Part shown: positions 23,031-32,026 of the stretch, one piece after another
How the letters are laid out: every line of letters begins with the position of its first letter
Position numbering within the stretch: position 1 is the stretch's first letter
Origin: a virus
Length of the DNA: 64,000 nt
Direction: 5' to 3' (one strand)
Virus record (IMG/VR): IMGVR_UViG_3300020123_000219
Span: 1 to 64,000 of that record
Program-made: the position numbers and the translations under genes
Notes under the pieces: generated by a model
Databases searched by the model: none
Told to the model about the DNA's origin: nothing
The model's input: only the letters and a program-made list of their open reading frames with translations

Positions 23031-23246
23031 GTGGCCCAGCCCGAGATCACCATCGAGAAGATCCAGCACCTGCTGGAAGGCGCGGACGCGCAGGGACGCA
23101 ACTTCAACCAGCCGGTCCAGGACCTGTACATCGGCAAGGCACTGGTGTCCGCGCTGCTGCTGATCGCGCAGGAGCTTGACCAGATCGCGGACTGCCTCGC
23201 GGTGCTGGCGAAGCTGAAGGAACCCGGCGAAGCGGCGATCACATGA
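23031..23246 (+). CDS. Unknown helical protein (71 aa)
   Basis: GTG start after TTGGAGTTGA. PEITIEKIQHLLEGADAQGR and ALVSALLLIAQELDQIADCL: amphipathic helices. Overlaps the next start (ATGA). Confidence 0.65.
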   Translation: MAQPEITIEKIQHLLEGADAQGRNFNQPVQDLYIGKALVSALLLIAQELDQIADCLAVLAKLKEPGEAAIT

Positions 23247-23857
23247 CGGCACCGCTGAGCGAGGCCCTCGCTGACGCAGCATCGGCGCTGGAGACAGCCC
23301 TGGGCCAGCTGGAACGCGAGATCGCCGAGCCACGCAGCCCGGTGCCGGGAATGCCGCACGGCAGCTCAGGGTCGCGTCCGCCATGGAACAGCCCGGTCGC
23401 CTGCGCGCTGACCACCATCCACGCAGGCGTGCGGGAGCTGGAAACAGACCTGCGGTACCGCCTGTCCGGGGCCTGCCGTGACGGCCGGGGGGGCAGCGAC
23501 GCGAACACCCTGCTCGCGGTCCGGGCAGTGCTGTCGATGTGCCACGGAGCGGACTACAAGGCCCAGTCCGGGGTGATCCGCAAGTTCACGTCATGGGAAT
23601 GGCAGGCCCGCATCGCGCTGGGCGAGGCCGAGCAGCCGCAGCGGCTCCCCCGCAAGCCCGGCCAGCCTGAGCCTGCCTGCCCGTACTGCCTGTTCACCAC
23701 GCTGCGGATGCGCCCGCTGAAAGGCGAGATCCGCTGCGTGTACCCGCAGTGCCGGGACCGGGACGGCAACCCGCCGGTCGCCCACATCGAGTACGGCCGG
23801 TACGCCTGCGAATGGCAGCTGGTATGGAACGACTCCACTACCGGGCTCGTCGCATGA
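23243..23857 (+). CDS. Unknown protein with C-terminal zinc ribbon (204 aa)
   Basis: A helical N-terminal part (LSEALADAASALETALGQLE) is followed by a ribbon at ~150-180 with CPYCLFTTLRMRP and RCVYPQCRDRDG. Similar helical-plus-ribbon proteins are frequent in actinophages near replication genes. No precise function can be given. Confidence 0.75.
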   Translation: MTAPLSEALADAASALETALGQLEREIAEPRSPVPGMPHGSSGSRPPWNSPVACALTTIHAGVRELETDLRYRLSGACRDGRGGSDANTLLAVRAVLSMCHGADYKAQSGVIRKFTSWEWQARIALGEAEQPQRLPRKPGQPEPACPYCLFTTLRMRPLKGEIRCVYPQCRDRDGNPPVAHIEYGRYACEWQLVWNDSTTGLVA

Positions 23858-24114
23858 CCCTGCCAGCGCTCGGCGACGACAGCCGGTACTGGACAGCGGC
23901 GCAGGCAGCGGCGCTGCTCGGCCCGCCGGAGCTGACGGTGACCCAGGTCCGGCAGCTGATCCGGCTGACCTCCATCGAGCCTGCGGGCCGCCGGAAGCCG
24001 GGGCCACGGTCCCGGGGCCGGTGGCCGGCGGTGTACCCGGCTGAGGACCTGATCCGGGCCTATGATGCGGTCTACCGGGCGAGCCTGGCCCGTGGTACCC
24101 TGACCGCATCCTGA
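23854..24114 (+). CDS. Helix-turn-helix-like protein (86 aa)
   Basis: YWTAAQAAALLGPPELTVTQ, VRQLIRLTSIEPAGRRKPGP and a YPAEDLIRAYD end match the layout of a MerR/excisionase-type winged helix. Overlaps the preceding gene by ATGA. Possibly a regulator. Confidence 0.65.
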   Translation: MTLPALGDDSRYWTAAQAAALLGPPELTVTQVRQLIRLTSIEPAGRRKPGPRSRGRWPAVYPAEDLIRAYDAVYRASLARGTLTAS

Positions 24115-24137
24115 TAGGAACACTGAAAGGAACCCTG

Positions 24138-24299
24138 ATGTGCAATATCGGCCAGCCTCTCCGCGAGTACGTCATGACCGGCGTCCCCGGTGAGCCGCCG
24201 CTTCCGGACACGGCGCCTGTTCAGCCGGCTGTTCCAGCCGCCAGCTGCACTGCCAGCGACACCCAGCCTGACGCAGCCCCGGTACCTGTGGGGGCTTGA
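24138..24299 (+). CDS. Small Pro/Ala-rich protein (53 aa)
   Basis: ATG behind TGAAAGGAAC: MCNIGQPLREYVMTGVPGEP then a Pro/Ala-rich end. The second half overlaps the 24190 frame, which has the stronger codon bias there, so only the N-terminal ~17 codons stand on their own. Confidence 0.45.
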   Translation: MCNIGQPLREYVMTGVPGEPPLPDTAPVQPAVPAASCTASDTQPDAAPVPVGA

Positions 24300-25131
24300 G
24301 GCTACGGTCAGCCCCCGGATCGCCCCCGCTGTCCTGTACGTGCAGCACCACGGAACGGTCAGGGCCGTGCCTGTCTCTGCTTTCTCTGACTTCACCTGGA
24401 CGTACTCGTCATCGACGCCATATCCCCGGCCGCCGGTAACGCCGTTCAGCGTGCTGTCGCCATCGCTCGGCCTCCCCGCCCTGCCGCTCGCGCAGCCGCA
24501 CCCGGTGCCCCGGGTCGCGCAGCCGCGACCCGGGGTGATACGGGCGCAGAAGACCGCGCGGCTCACCCCGGACCGGGGCGCCCCGTTCCGGGGCAGCGGC
24601 GTGTACATACGGTACGGCGCCAAGGATACCGCGCAGTGCTGCGGGTTCTCCGCCCGGTCGTACCGGGGCGGGGAGGCGCCGGATGACAAGGGGGCGCATG
24701 AGGCCCCGCACCCGGACTGCTCGTGCGGGTTCCACGCCCACCTCCACGGCCCGCGCCTGGACTGCTGCGGGCGGTACGCGTGGCTGCTGGACGTGGAGCT
24801 TCACGGCAGGATCATCGAGCACGCGGACGGGTACCGCGCGCAGTGCCAGCGGGTCATTTCCGTGACACCGTCACGGAAATGCTGCGCCTCATCCGGTTGC
24901 TTGCTCGATGCCACTGTGTACGCGCTGCGAGACGGGTACATCCTCCCGTGCTGCGTGAGGTGCCTGCAGGCACCCGTGACTGTGTGGCGCCGCCAGGTCC
25001 CCATGCCGTGGCAATGGATGTACGGGAGCCAGCCCGATTCCCCGGTCGCTTACACGTACATGACTGCGGTCAGCGCGGACACGGTCCGTGACCTGGTTGC
25101 GCCCGCGCTGCTGAAACCCCCGGTGGAATGA
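24190..25131 (+). CDS. Unknown protein with conserved Cys-rich C-terminal domain; start uncertain
   Basis: Up to 313 aa from GTG 24190, which lacks a clear ribosome site, so the true start may be inside. The C-terminal ~130 residues are convincing: CSCGFHAHLHGPRLDCCGRY, WLLDVELHGRIIEHADGYRA and LPCCVRCLQAP, a Cys/His-rich module of a type recurring in actinobacterial phage proteins. It is the last gene of the rightward operon and its stop lies in the 25130 hairpin. Confidence 0.7.
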   Translation: MSRRFRTRRLFSRLFQPPAALPATPSLTQPRYLWGLEATVSPRIAPAVLYVQHHGTVRAVPVSAFSDFTWTYSSSTPYPRPPVTPFSVLSPSLGLPALPLAQPHPVPRVAQPRPGVIRAQKTARLTPDRGAPFRGSGVYIRYGAKDTAQCCGFSARSYRGGEAPDDKGAHEAPHPDCSCGFHAHLHGPRLDCCGRYAWLLDVELHGRIIEHADGYRAQCQRVISVTPSRKCCASSGCLLDATVYALRDGYILPCCVRCLQAPVTVWRRQVPMPWQWMYGSQPDSPVAYTYMTAVSADTVRDLVAPALLKPPVE

Positions 25132-25178
25132 GAATGTGCCCCTCCCCCCGGTTCGGGCGGGGGGAGGGGCACATTCTC
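25130..25178. terminator. Bidirectional hairpin with a perfect 20-bp stem
   Basis: Arms 25130-25149 and 25159-25178 pair perfectly around a 9-nt loop. It lies between the convergent ends of the rightward operon and the leftward late operon and would block read-through from both. There is no long T-run. Confidence 0.8.
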
Positions 25179-25209
25179 AAGGGGAGGGCTACGGGGTTCA
25201 CGTCATAGG

Positions 25210-25617
25210 TCAGGGCACATCACCCCCGTTCAGCTTCCGGTGGATCTCGTCCAGCTTCGCGGCGTGGGCCGAGTGCTGGGAGTCCAGTTTCTCGTGCAGC
25301 TTCGCGGTCTCGTTCTTCACGTGAGCCTCGGTGAGCCCGGAGGTGAAGAACGAGATCACCGCACCGAACAGGGGGATGAGGACGAGCAGCACGACCGTGT
25401 TGCACACGTACCCGGCTGTGTTGGTAGGGGGAACGTCCCCGCCGAATGTCTCCGCGTTCGCGAGGATCACGTACAGGCCGTGCCAGAACGGGATGCGTTC
25501 CGCGACCGCGAACCCGGCCGAATCAGCGAGAAGCACCAGCAGGCACACGGCGATCACCTTCACGGCCCGGCGCCTGCCGTCATTATCCGGGAGCAACCCC
25601 ACGGCCTGCCTCCTCAT
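25210..25617 (-). CDS. Membrane protein, two helices plus coiled coil (135 aa)
   Basis: ATG at 25617 is used because upstream residues look like a shadow frame. Hydrophobic segments VIAVCLLVLLADSAGFAVAE and NTVVLLVLIPLFGAVISFFT flank a loop; the C-terminus is a coiled coil (ETAKLHEKLDSQHSAHAAKL). This layout suits a late membrane or lysis accessory protein. Last leftward late gene. Confidence 0.65.
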   Translation of the reverse strand: MRRQAVGLLPDNDGRRRAVKVIAVCLLVLLADSAGFAVAERIPFWHGLYVILANAETFGGDVPPTNTAGYVCNTVVLLVLIPLFGAVISFFTSGLTEAHVKNETAKLHEKLDSQHSAHAAKLDEIHRKLNGGDVP

Positions 25618-25684
25618 CAGCCTGCTACCCTCGCTGCATGACCCGTTCACGGAACAGTACGGGTCCGCGCACGCGGGCCTGCAG

Positions 25685-26152
25685 ATGACCGCCACGGCCC
25701 GCCGCACCGTGGACACGCGGGCGCTGGCCGCAGCGATCGACCGGAAGCGCAAGCGTCACCACCTGTCGTGGCGGCAGGCCCTCACGCAGATCACCGGCTC
25801 CCCGTCGGGGTCACTGAGAGCCAGGATGGAAGCCGGGCAGCCCGTGTCCGGCGACATGGTCGGCGCTATCATGATCTGGCTCGGTCACACAGACATGAAA
25901 CCCTACCTGCTGCCGTTCACCCGTAACCGTTTCCGCCCGTTACCCTTCGCCACAGGGCAGCCCACGTCCGGGGCCAGCTGGCTGAGTTTCTCGTGGAGCC
26001 GCTGCTCGAACGCCCGCGACGGGTTCGTGGCCGGGTTCCCCGGTGGCGGCCGGAGCTGCACCAGCCCGTCCAGCGTCTGGCAGAGCTTGCGTTCCACGAT
26101 CCTGCCCTGCTGTTCCTGCACCTGCTGCTGGCGGCGCTGCGCAGCCTGGTAG
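25685..26152 (+). CDS. Putative small HTH (XRE-like) protein, antisense to late genes
   Basis: From ATG 25685 the frame reads RALAAAIDRKRKRHHLSWRQ then ALTQITGSPSGSLRARMEAG and VGAIMIWLGHTD, a pattern like compact Cro/CI-type helix-turn-helix repressors. It is coding-like to about 25,925. Beyond that it runs antisense to the 25903-26322 gene and looks like a shadow, yet no stop occurs before 26152. A + strand regulator within a leftward operon would be unusual. Confidence 0.45.
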   Translation: MTATARRTVDTRALAAAIDRKRKRHHLSWRQALTQITGSPSGSLRARMEAGQPVSGDMVGAIMIWLGHTDMKPYLLPFTRNRFRPLPFATGQPTSGASWLSFSWSRCSNARDGFVAGFPGGGRSCTSPSSVWQSLRSTILPCCSCTCCWRRCAAW

Positions 26153-26322
26153 CTGACGCTGTCCACGATCACGCCGATGACGGCAGCAACCGCGATCAGC
26201 GACGGCAGCAGGAACAAGACGACCAGCGCCCTGCTGACCTGGGGCGACAGCCTGGCGTCGCCCTTGTCGCCCTTCGGCCCCTTCGGTCCCTGCGGCCCGA
26301 GCCTATTCGCTATGCTGCTCAC
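25903..26322 (-). CDS. Collagen-like membrane protein (139 aa)
   Basis: The GTG at 26322 overlaps the upstream stop (GTGA) and has GAGGGGGA in front. The N-terminal collagen-type repeat GPQGPKGPKGDKGD is followed by a transmembrane helix (ALVVLFLLPSLIAVAAVIGV) and a charged C-terminal domain (QEQQGRIVERKLCQTLDGLV). Collagen-like triplets trimerise in phage proteins; here a trimeric membrane protein late in infection is likely. Confidence 0.75.
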   Translation of the reverse strand: MSSIANRLGPQGPKGPKGDKGDARLSPQVSRALVVLFLLPSLIAVAAVIGVIVDSVSYQAAQRRQQQVQEQQGRIVERKLCQTLDGLVQLRPPPGNPATNPSRAFEQRLHEKLSQLAPDVGCPVAKGNGRKRLRVNGSR

Positions 26323-26590
26323 CAGATCCCCCTCGCATAGGTGATGATGGCTGTGACCCATGCTGCTGCGATGACTGCGACAATGAGTCGGCTGCGGAAG
26401 ACGGCAAGATCGCCTTCACGTGCTCCGCGATCGACGGCACCGTGAACGCGAGCGCTACCCCGAGGACCCCTTCCCAGTCTGGTCCTGGCGCGAACGTTTC
26501 CTTGAAAACCAGGAATATGCCGGTGCCGGTGAGGACCACATCCCTGATCAGCGCCCATGTGCGCCTGAGCAGCAGTTCCCAGGGCTTCAC
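26303..26590 (-). CDS. Small membrane protein, holin-like (95 aa)
   Basis: GTG at 26590 behind GGGGGAGAG. Two hydrophobic stretches (ALIRDVVLTGTGIFLVFKET; GVLGVALAFTVPSIAEHVKA) and a Ser-rich C-terminal tail match a small actinophage membrane-protein type often placed near lysis genes. In the -1 frame the overlapping 26319-26774 ORF is open across the whole gene, and near 26,410 coding signal shifts to that frame. Confidence 0.65.
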   Translation of the reverse strand: MKPWELLLRRTWALIRDVVLTGTGIFLVFKETFAPGPDWEGVLGVALAFTVPSIAEHVKAILPSSAADSLSQSSQQHGSQPSSPMRGGSGEQHSE

Positions 26591-26774
26591 CGCTCTCCCC
26601 CCCGTATGTGGCGCTTGCCGGTGGCTGGACAGGCAGTTCTGCGGGCTGGTACGTCAGGTAGGGAAGGACCGCCAGGCCGGAGCAGGTGACCATCCCGAGA
26701 ACCGGGGCCAGCGAATCCCAGGTGACGGGCTCGCGCGCCGTCAGGGCATGCGCGACGATCGGGAGGAACAGCAT
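26319..26774 (-). CDS. Open frame with two membrane-type ends; middle probably not coding
   Basis: 151-aa frame. The start (MLFLPIVAHALTAREPVTWD; VLGMVTCSGLAVLPYLTYQP) and end (RLIVAVIAAAWVTAIITYAR) look like real membrane segments. The middle (~26,410-26,590) is T-rich in third positions and overlaps the better 26303-26590 gene. Its stop overlaps the collagen-like gene start (GTGA), supporting the end. Either overlapping genes or frameshifting is involved. Confidence 0.5.
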   Translation of the reverse strand: MLFLPIVAHALTAREPVTWDSLAPVLGMVTCSGLAVLPYLTYQPAELPVQPPASATYGGESGEALGTAAQAHMGADQGCGPHRHRHIPGFQGNVRARTRLGRGPRGSARVHGAVDRGAREGDLAVFRSRLIVAVIAAAWVTAIITYARGIW

Positions 26775-26784
26775 GCAGGGCTCC

Positions 26785-27315
26785 CTACTGGCTGATGAGT
26801 ATGATCCCGAGCTGCGAGTACCGCCCGATGCTGGTCGTGTCCGTCGGCGTGCTCCCAGCCGACGGGGTGGCCTGCACCGTGATGTAGTCCTGGCCCCCGA
26901 TCAGGAACACCTGCGCCCACGCGGACGCGCCTCCCGACGTGCCCCCGGCCAGCGTCACCTGGTTCGTGGTGTACGACACCGACCCGTTGACCGTGATGGC
27001 GAGCTGCAGGTTGACGGCGGTGGTGTTGATTGACACGAACGCCTCAGCCTGGTACCAGGCATCGAATGGCGGCGTCCACGAGTTCGCGGGCATCCCGGTC
27101 GCGTTCCACCCGCTGTACGGGTCTTCGAGCACCGCGTCGTACTGCACGGTGTTCACCGACCCGGTCAGGGTCTGGGTGACTGTCTGCTGGGCGCGGAACA
27201 CCACCCCGGCTGTCTGGAATCCTGCCGGCGCGGTGACCCAGCCGGCGAAATCAGCTGGCAGGGGGTTGAGCCCGGCGGTGAACACGGGGATCTCGGGGGG
27301 CTGCAGCAGCGTCAA
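26785..27315 (-). CDS. Virion protein, beta-sandwich type (176 aa)
   Basis: LLQPPEIPVFTAGLNPLPAD near the start, then a beta-rich body (QTVTQTLTGSVNTVQYDAVL; GQDYITVQATPSAGSTPTDT). Layout resembles C1q-like head-domain minor tail proteins. Overlaps the upstream 27312 gene. Probably a tail-tip or fibre component. Confidence 0.7.
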   Translation of the reverse strand: MTLLQPPEIPVFTAGLNPLPADFAGWVTAPAGFQTAGVVFRAQQTVTQTLTGSVNTVQYDAVLEDPYSGWNATGMPANSWTPPFDAWYQAEAFVSINTTAVNLQLAITVNGSVSYTTNQVTLAGGTSGGASAWAQVFLIGGQDYITVQATPSAGSTPTDTTSIGRYSQLGIILISQ

Positions 27316-28697
27316 GCGCCCTCCCAGATCGTGATCAGCCGGCAGGAGTAGTTACCCGACCCAAGGAGGGTCGCGCCGAGCCCGCTGGTGTCGTGCTGGA
27401 ACCCGGCCAGCGCTATCGCGTCGCCTGCGTTGAGCCTGAGGTACCGGGTGACGGTGCACGCGGTGACCAGTCCCTCGACCGAGGCGGCCGGGTCGGAGTT
27501 GACGGCGGACTGGCCTCCGCCCCACAGCGTGAACGTGGTCCCGGAGTTGTAGTTCGCTGACGTGATGGTGAGCCCTGCCGCCGCGACTGTGGTAGTGGCG
27601 TTGCTGGCGATGGCCACGCACCCGTGCGCGTAGTACAGGCCGCCGACCGGGGCAATCCACCCGTTCGAGTTCGACGCGCTGTAGTTATCCATGGTCGCCG
27701 AGAACAGCTGGATAGGCTGCCCGATCGCCGGCAGGCCGGTGGACGAGCCCAGCGGGATCGGGGAACCGCCCAGGTACTGGCGCTGCATGACCGGCGGGTA
27801 CAGCAGGAACGCGGCAGCGTCCCTGACGTTCTTGTTGAAGAACGGCGCGTCAACGGGGACGCTCACCGCCGCCCCCGACGCGTGCGCGTGCGCGGCAGGC
27901 GTGATCGGCACGGTCCCGGACGCTGCCGGGCCGGTCATCACGACGTTCTCAGCGGCCGGGGTGCCGATGTCAAGGCCCAGCGTGGTGCCCTGCCCGCCGT
28001 AGAACGTCATCCCGGTCAGCGACGCGGGCACCATCTGGGTGCCTCCGGCCGCGACCGTGCCGGTCAGGGTGGTGGACGGCGGCGGGAACGCGTCGTTCGA
28101 CGGGACAGGCAGCGGCGCGGTGCCGGACAGCGCGCACACCCACCGGCAGGCCAGGCGCGGGAACCTGGACGTGCCGTTCAGCAGCGGCCAGGAGAACGCT
28201 CCCGTGCCGGTCTGGTTCACCGACATCGCGATGAAATCTCCGGAGCCGCCGACCACCCCGGTCACCGCGATCTGGCACAGCCGCGCCCCCGATGCCACGG
28301 AGAAGCTGCCTGACGTGTTCGGCATCCGCATACCGAACTTCGTGGTCGCCGTGCCGTTCTGCTGCGCCTGCACGCCGACCGCGAACGCCCCCCCGCCGCC
28401 CGTGTAGTTCAGCGGCGCGGTCACCTCGGCCAGGTACCAGCCGGGGAACTGGCCGAAGTACTGGGCGCTGTCGGTGGTCAGGAAATGCCCGCTGACCGAG
28501 TCCGCGACCTCGGTGTCCAGGGTGACTGGCGTGTTCGTGTCGGCGGTGATCACCTGGCTGGTGAGGGTCTGGGCGCCGATGAACATGGGCGGGTGCGACA
28601 GCAGCTGGATGGTGCCCGCGAAGTCCGCTCGCAGCTGCGGCGCGGTGATCACCTCGGCGGTGGACCAGGTGGACGGCTGCGGCAGGTAAAGCGACAC
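27312..28697 (-). CDS. Minor tail protein (461 aa)
   Basis: N-terminal tail-attachment type sequence (PSTWSTAEVITAPQLRADFA), beta-rich domains, and a C-terminal sandwich (GWIAPVGGLYYAHGCVAIAS; RYLRLNAGDAIALAGFQHDT) of the kind found in receptor-binding minor tail proteins. Transcribed after the 1105-aa tail protein. Exact role inferred from position. Confidence 0.75.
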   Translation of the reverse strand: MSLYLPQPSTWSTAEVITAPQLRADFAGTIQLLSHPPMFIGAQTLTSQVITADTNTPVTLDTEVADSVSGHFLTTDSAQYFGQFPGWYLAEVTAPLNYTGGGGAFAVGVQAQQNGTATTKFGMRMPNTSGSFSVASGARLCQIAVTGVVGGSGDFIAMSVNQTGTGAFSWPLLNGTSRFPRLACRWVCALSGTAPLPVPSNDAFPPPSTTLTGTVAAGGTQMVPASLTGMTFYGGQGTTLGLDIGTPAAENVVMTGPAASGTVPITPAAHAHASGAAVSVPVDAPFFNKNVRDAAAFLLYPPVMQRQYLGGSPIPLGSSTGLPAIGQPIQLFSATMDNYSASNSNGWIAPVGGLYYAHGCVAIASNATTTVAAAGLTITSANYNSGTTFTLWGGGQSAVNSDPAASVEGLVTACTVTRYLRLNAGDAIALAGFQHDTSGLGATLLGSGNYSCRLITIWEGA

Positions 28698-28700
28698 CGG

Positions 28701-31700
28701 TCACCACGCCAGCGTGTTCAGGCCGTTGAGCAGCCCCAGCGTCGTGCTGCCCAGCTGCAGCGCCGCCGCCTCAGGCGCGTTGTCGATGATGCAGGTCACG
28801 GACGCTGACACCTCGCCTTTCACCCCGAACGCCCAGCGGCGCTGGGTCTGCGTCACCCGCCCTGTGATGGAGATGACCGGGTTCCCCGCCCCGAACGGCC
28901 TGCGGTTCACCGTCACCAGGTCACCCACCGACACCCCGAGAACGAACCGCCACCGGAACGGGGACGCCTGCGCCGTCACGGTCACGTGGTTGAGCCGCAG
29001 GTCCGGCGCCGCGTACGTGTTCGCGAGCCAGTTCGCGAGGTCGAGCAGACCGGGGCCGTAGTTCAGCGCGACCCTGGTGTCGCCGTTCAGGTAGCCGGTG
29101 GCGAAGTTCGTGACGCAGCCGTACTGCTTCTGCGAGGCGTCGACCAGCGCCGTGTCGGCGGGCACGACATCGTCCTGCGTGTCGAGCTGGGTGAGCTGGA
29201 TCTCGTTCTGGATGCGGGTCAGGTCGTAGTCGAACGAGATGTCCGGCTCGTAGTGGAACTCCCCGGCGAAAGATTCCTCTCCTAGCACCCACTGCACTGC
29301 CTGGTTCCAGGCAGCCTGCCTGGAAAGCGACACCAGGTCACCGGTCGGCGCAACGTAGAACATGCCGGGCAGCACGGCCTGCGCGATGTTGCTGACCGAC
29401 TGCGACGTTGGCTCTCCCGGTATGTCCTGGCAGGACACGACCGGGGTGACGTAAATGCCGCCCTGCTTGCCGATGGCCCTGCGGCCCGGCGCGTTGTCGC
29501 CGCCCTGCAGCAGCCGCTCGATCCGGTTCTGCGACGGCTCGCCCGCCAGCCCGGTCAGGCCGGCCTTGTAATGGGTCAGGATTCTCTGCTGCGGGAGCAG
29601 GAACGGGAACACCGCGAGCTGGCCGGTGCTGCCGTTGAAATTCAGGCTGCTGATCCCCGCCGCGTTCGAGGTCCCGTTCAGCCAGATGAACGAGAAGTCC
29701 TGCGGAAGGTGCGGAGATCCCCACGACCCGGACCCGGCCTGCTGGCCGTTCAGGTACACGGTCCACGCGGTCCTGTTGAACGTGATCACGACCTGGGTCA
29801 TCGGCGGGGTGCCAGGCGTCAGCGTGTACACCGTCGACCCGATCGTGGTCAGGCTTGCCCCGTTATGCCAGGACATGTGCAGGCCCGCCGACAAGGTGTC
29901 GGCGTAAAAGCCGAAGATCTGCCCGGCCGTGTTCCCCACCGTCATCAGCGACGGCTGCTGGAGGCTGAACGGGCTCTGCATCTGGAACCAGAACTCGATG
30001 GACACCCCGCCCGCTATCGGCGGGAACGTGCTGGTGGAAGCCACGAGGGTGTACCCGCTGTTCGCGCTGAGCGCGCCGACGTTCGTCAGCTGCCACATGC
30101 CCTCGCCGACCGTGACCCGGAACGTCGGGTTGATCAGCAGCGTCGACGAGGTCCCGACCAGCGTGGTCGCGGGGGTGCTCCCGAACTGCTGCTGGATTCC
30201 GCCGGCCCCGTATTTCGACTGCGTCACCGTCAGCGGCACGTTGCTGCCCTGCGCGAGGTTCGCTGCCGCTGACGCTCCCTGCGCGTCCGCGCACGGCCAG
30301 TAGTGAGACGGGTTGTCGTGCAGGACCTCGGTGGACATGATCGGCTGCGGCTCGCAGTTCATCGCGAACCACGCGTCGGTGACCGTGGCCTCGGTGAAAC
30401 CCCGGTACGTCTCGTCCCACTGCTGCGGCAGCCGCTCGATGTTCCCCGAGTACGGCAGGTACCACGGGGTGGCCCACGGCGGTCCCAGCGGGTCGGGCTT
30501 CCACTGCCCCGTCACGGTCACGGTCGCGCCGTTCGCGGCGGTCCACGGCACCGCCGGGGGAAGCAGCAGCCAGCCGGGCACGGACGGGTACGGCGCGGAC
30601 GCAGCCCGGAACGCGGCGTTGACCGGCGGTATCCCGTTGGCCTGGACCGTGATCACCGCCTGCACCGTGCCTGACGGGGCGATGCCGGTGACGATCGCCA
30701 GCGTCGCAAGGGGGCTGGTCACCGGAGCGGACGCCGCTGTCCCGAGCGGGGTGCCGCTCCCGTTCTGGAACGTGATCACCAGCGACACTCCCGCTGCCCA
30801 CGGCACCGAGCACGCGAGCCACGCCGGGAACGAGTACGTGGCCCCGGCGGTCGCTGGGATGGTCACCGATCCCTGCGCCTGAGGGTTCGCCGTGAAGCCG
30901 TTCCCGGTGAACGACACCTGCCACGACCCGCCGGTCCACGCGGTCCGCAGCCGTACCGGGGTGCCCGCGTTGATGCCGGCCAGCGACCCGGACCCGGGCG
31001 GCAGGAACGACCCGGTCGGGTTGTCGAACAGCAGCGTTCCCTCGCCCGTGGACAGCTGCGCCGTCTCGTACTGCCTGCCCTGCGTGATCTCCAGCGCCAT
31101 CGACGCGGTCGTCACCGGCACCCACGTCATGTTGTCGGGCATCGTCTGGAACCCGGAGCCGGGCGCCATCTCGAAGTACGTCACCGGCCAGTTCGACAGC
31201 GGCCTGGCCGGCGCGGCTGCCGCGCACAGCATCCCCCCGAGCCCGACCGCGAAGTTCACCGTGCCCGTCGAGTTCCACGTCGCCGAGCACGCCGTCGTGG
31301 TGTACTGCCATGCGGCCGAGCACTGGATGTCAGCGGAGTCGTCCACGCCGTTGCTGCCGGTCACGGTCGCCACCGGGGACCACAGGCCGCCGGGCGCGAG
31401 GGTGACCGTGTCGGTCAGGTTGTCCGACGCGGCCACGGTGACCGCGAACTGCTGGCTCACCGGGGCGGGCAGGCTCCCTGTGATGGCGGTGACTGAGTTC
31501 CCGAAGCCCGTGGCTGCCATGGTGTTCACCCACGGAGCCATGTTGGCCACGTTCCAGATGATCGCCGCGAATGCGGTGGTGTAGCTGTTCGGGGCCACGA
31601 ACACCGTGGTCTGCGGCGGCAGCCCGGAGTCTTTCGGCGGCGCGGTAACCCTGGCAGCCGGGGCACGCCACACGGAGCACCGGACCAGGCCCTGGTCCGA

Positions 31701-32018
31701 GGACATCGACGAGCCTGCGTCGCACGGCTCCCACCAGTTATGGGCGTCGTCAGCGACCGTGAACACCGGGGCGTCGTACCCGGGCGGGCACCGCCACGTG
31801 ATCACCGCGACCATCCAGTCCCCGGGGGTGTTCGCGCACTTGATCGCCAGCGACGCCGTGCCCGGCAGCGGCGACCCGGTCACGGGCGTGGCGAACACCT
31901 GCGACCCGGACCCGATGACCGTCGCCCCGATCGGGGCGGGCGGCACGGGACCGGGAAGCGGCGGCCCGGTGTCAGGCAGCAGCCCCGGCAGCGGGCCTGG
32001 GAGGAGCGGAAGCGCCAC
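28701..32018 (-). CDS. Large minor tail protein with LamG-like domain (1105 aa)
   Basis: Pro-rich start, then beta-domains (~20-330), repeated carbohydrate-binding-like modules, and a concanavalin/LamG-like lectin domain around 690-830 (GGVSIEFWFQMQSPFSLQQP; TAWTVYLNGQQAGSG). The C-terminal part (FRWRFVLGVSVGDLVTVNRR) resembles actinophage minor tail proteins. Likely contacts host surface glycans. Confidence 0.8.
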   Translation of the reverse strand: MALPLLPGPLPGLLPDTGPPLPGPVPPAPIGATVIGSGSQVFATPVTGSPLPGTASLAIKCANTPGDWMVAVITWRCPPGYDAPVFTVADDAHNWWEPCDAGSSMSSDQGLVRCSVWRAPAARVTAPPKDSGLPPQTTVFVAPNSYTTAFAAIIWNVANMAPWVNTMAATGFGNSVTAITGSLPAPVSQQFAVTVAASDNLTDTVTLAPGGLWSPVATVTGSNGVDDSADIQCSAAWQYTTTACSATWNSTGTVNFAVGLGGMLCAAAAPARPLSNWPVTYFEMAPGSGFQTMPDNMTWVPVTTASMALEITQGRQYETAQLSTGEGTLLFDNPTGSFLPPGSGSLAGINAGTPVRLRTAWTGGSWQVSFTGNGFTANPQAQGSVTIPATAGATYSFPAWLACSVPWAAGVSLVITFQNGSGTPLGTAASAPVTSPLATLAIVTGIAPSGTVQAVITVQANGIPPVNAAFRAASAPYPSVPGWLLLPPAVPWTAANGATVTVTGQWKPDPLGPPWATPWYLPYSGNIERLPQQWDETYRGFTEATVTDAWFAMNCEPQPIMSTEVLHDNPSHYWPCADAQGASAAANLAQGSNVPLTVTQSKYGAGGIQQQFGSTPATTLVGTSSTLLINPTFRVTVGEGMWQLTNVGALSANSGYTLVASTSTFPPIAGGVSIEFWFQMQSPFSLQQPSLMTVGNTAGQIFGFYADTLSAGLHMSWHNGASLTTIGSTVYTLTPGTPPMTQVVITFNRTAWTVYLNGQQAGSGSWGSPHLPQDFSFIWLNGTSNAAGISSLNFNGSTGQLAVFPFLLPQQRILTHYKAGLTGLAGEPSQNRIERLLQGGDNAPGRRAIGKQGGIYVTPVVSCQDIPGEPTSQSVSNIAQAVLPGMFYVAPTGDLVSLSRQAAWNQAVQWVLGEESFAGEFHYEPDISFDYDLTRIQNEIQLTQLDTQDDVVPADTALVDASQKQYGCVTNFATGYLNGDTRVALNYGPGLLDLANWLANTYAAPDLRLNHVTVTAQASPFRWRFVLGVSVGDLVTVNRRPFGAGNPVISITGRVTQTQRRWAFGVKGEVSASVTCIIDNAPEAAALQLGSTTLGLLNGLNTLAW

Positions 32019-32026
32019 CGGCTACC

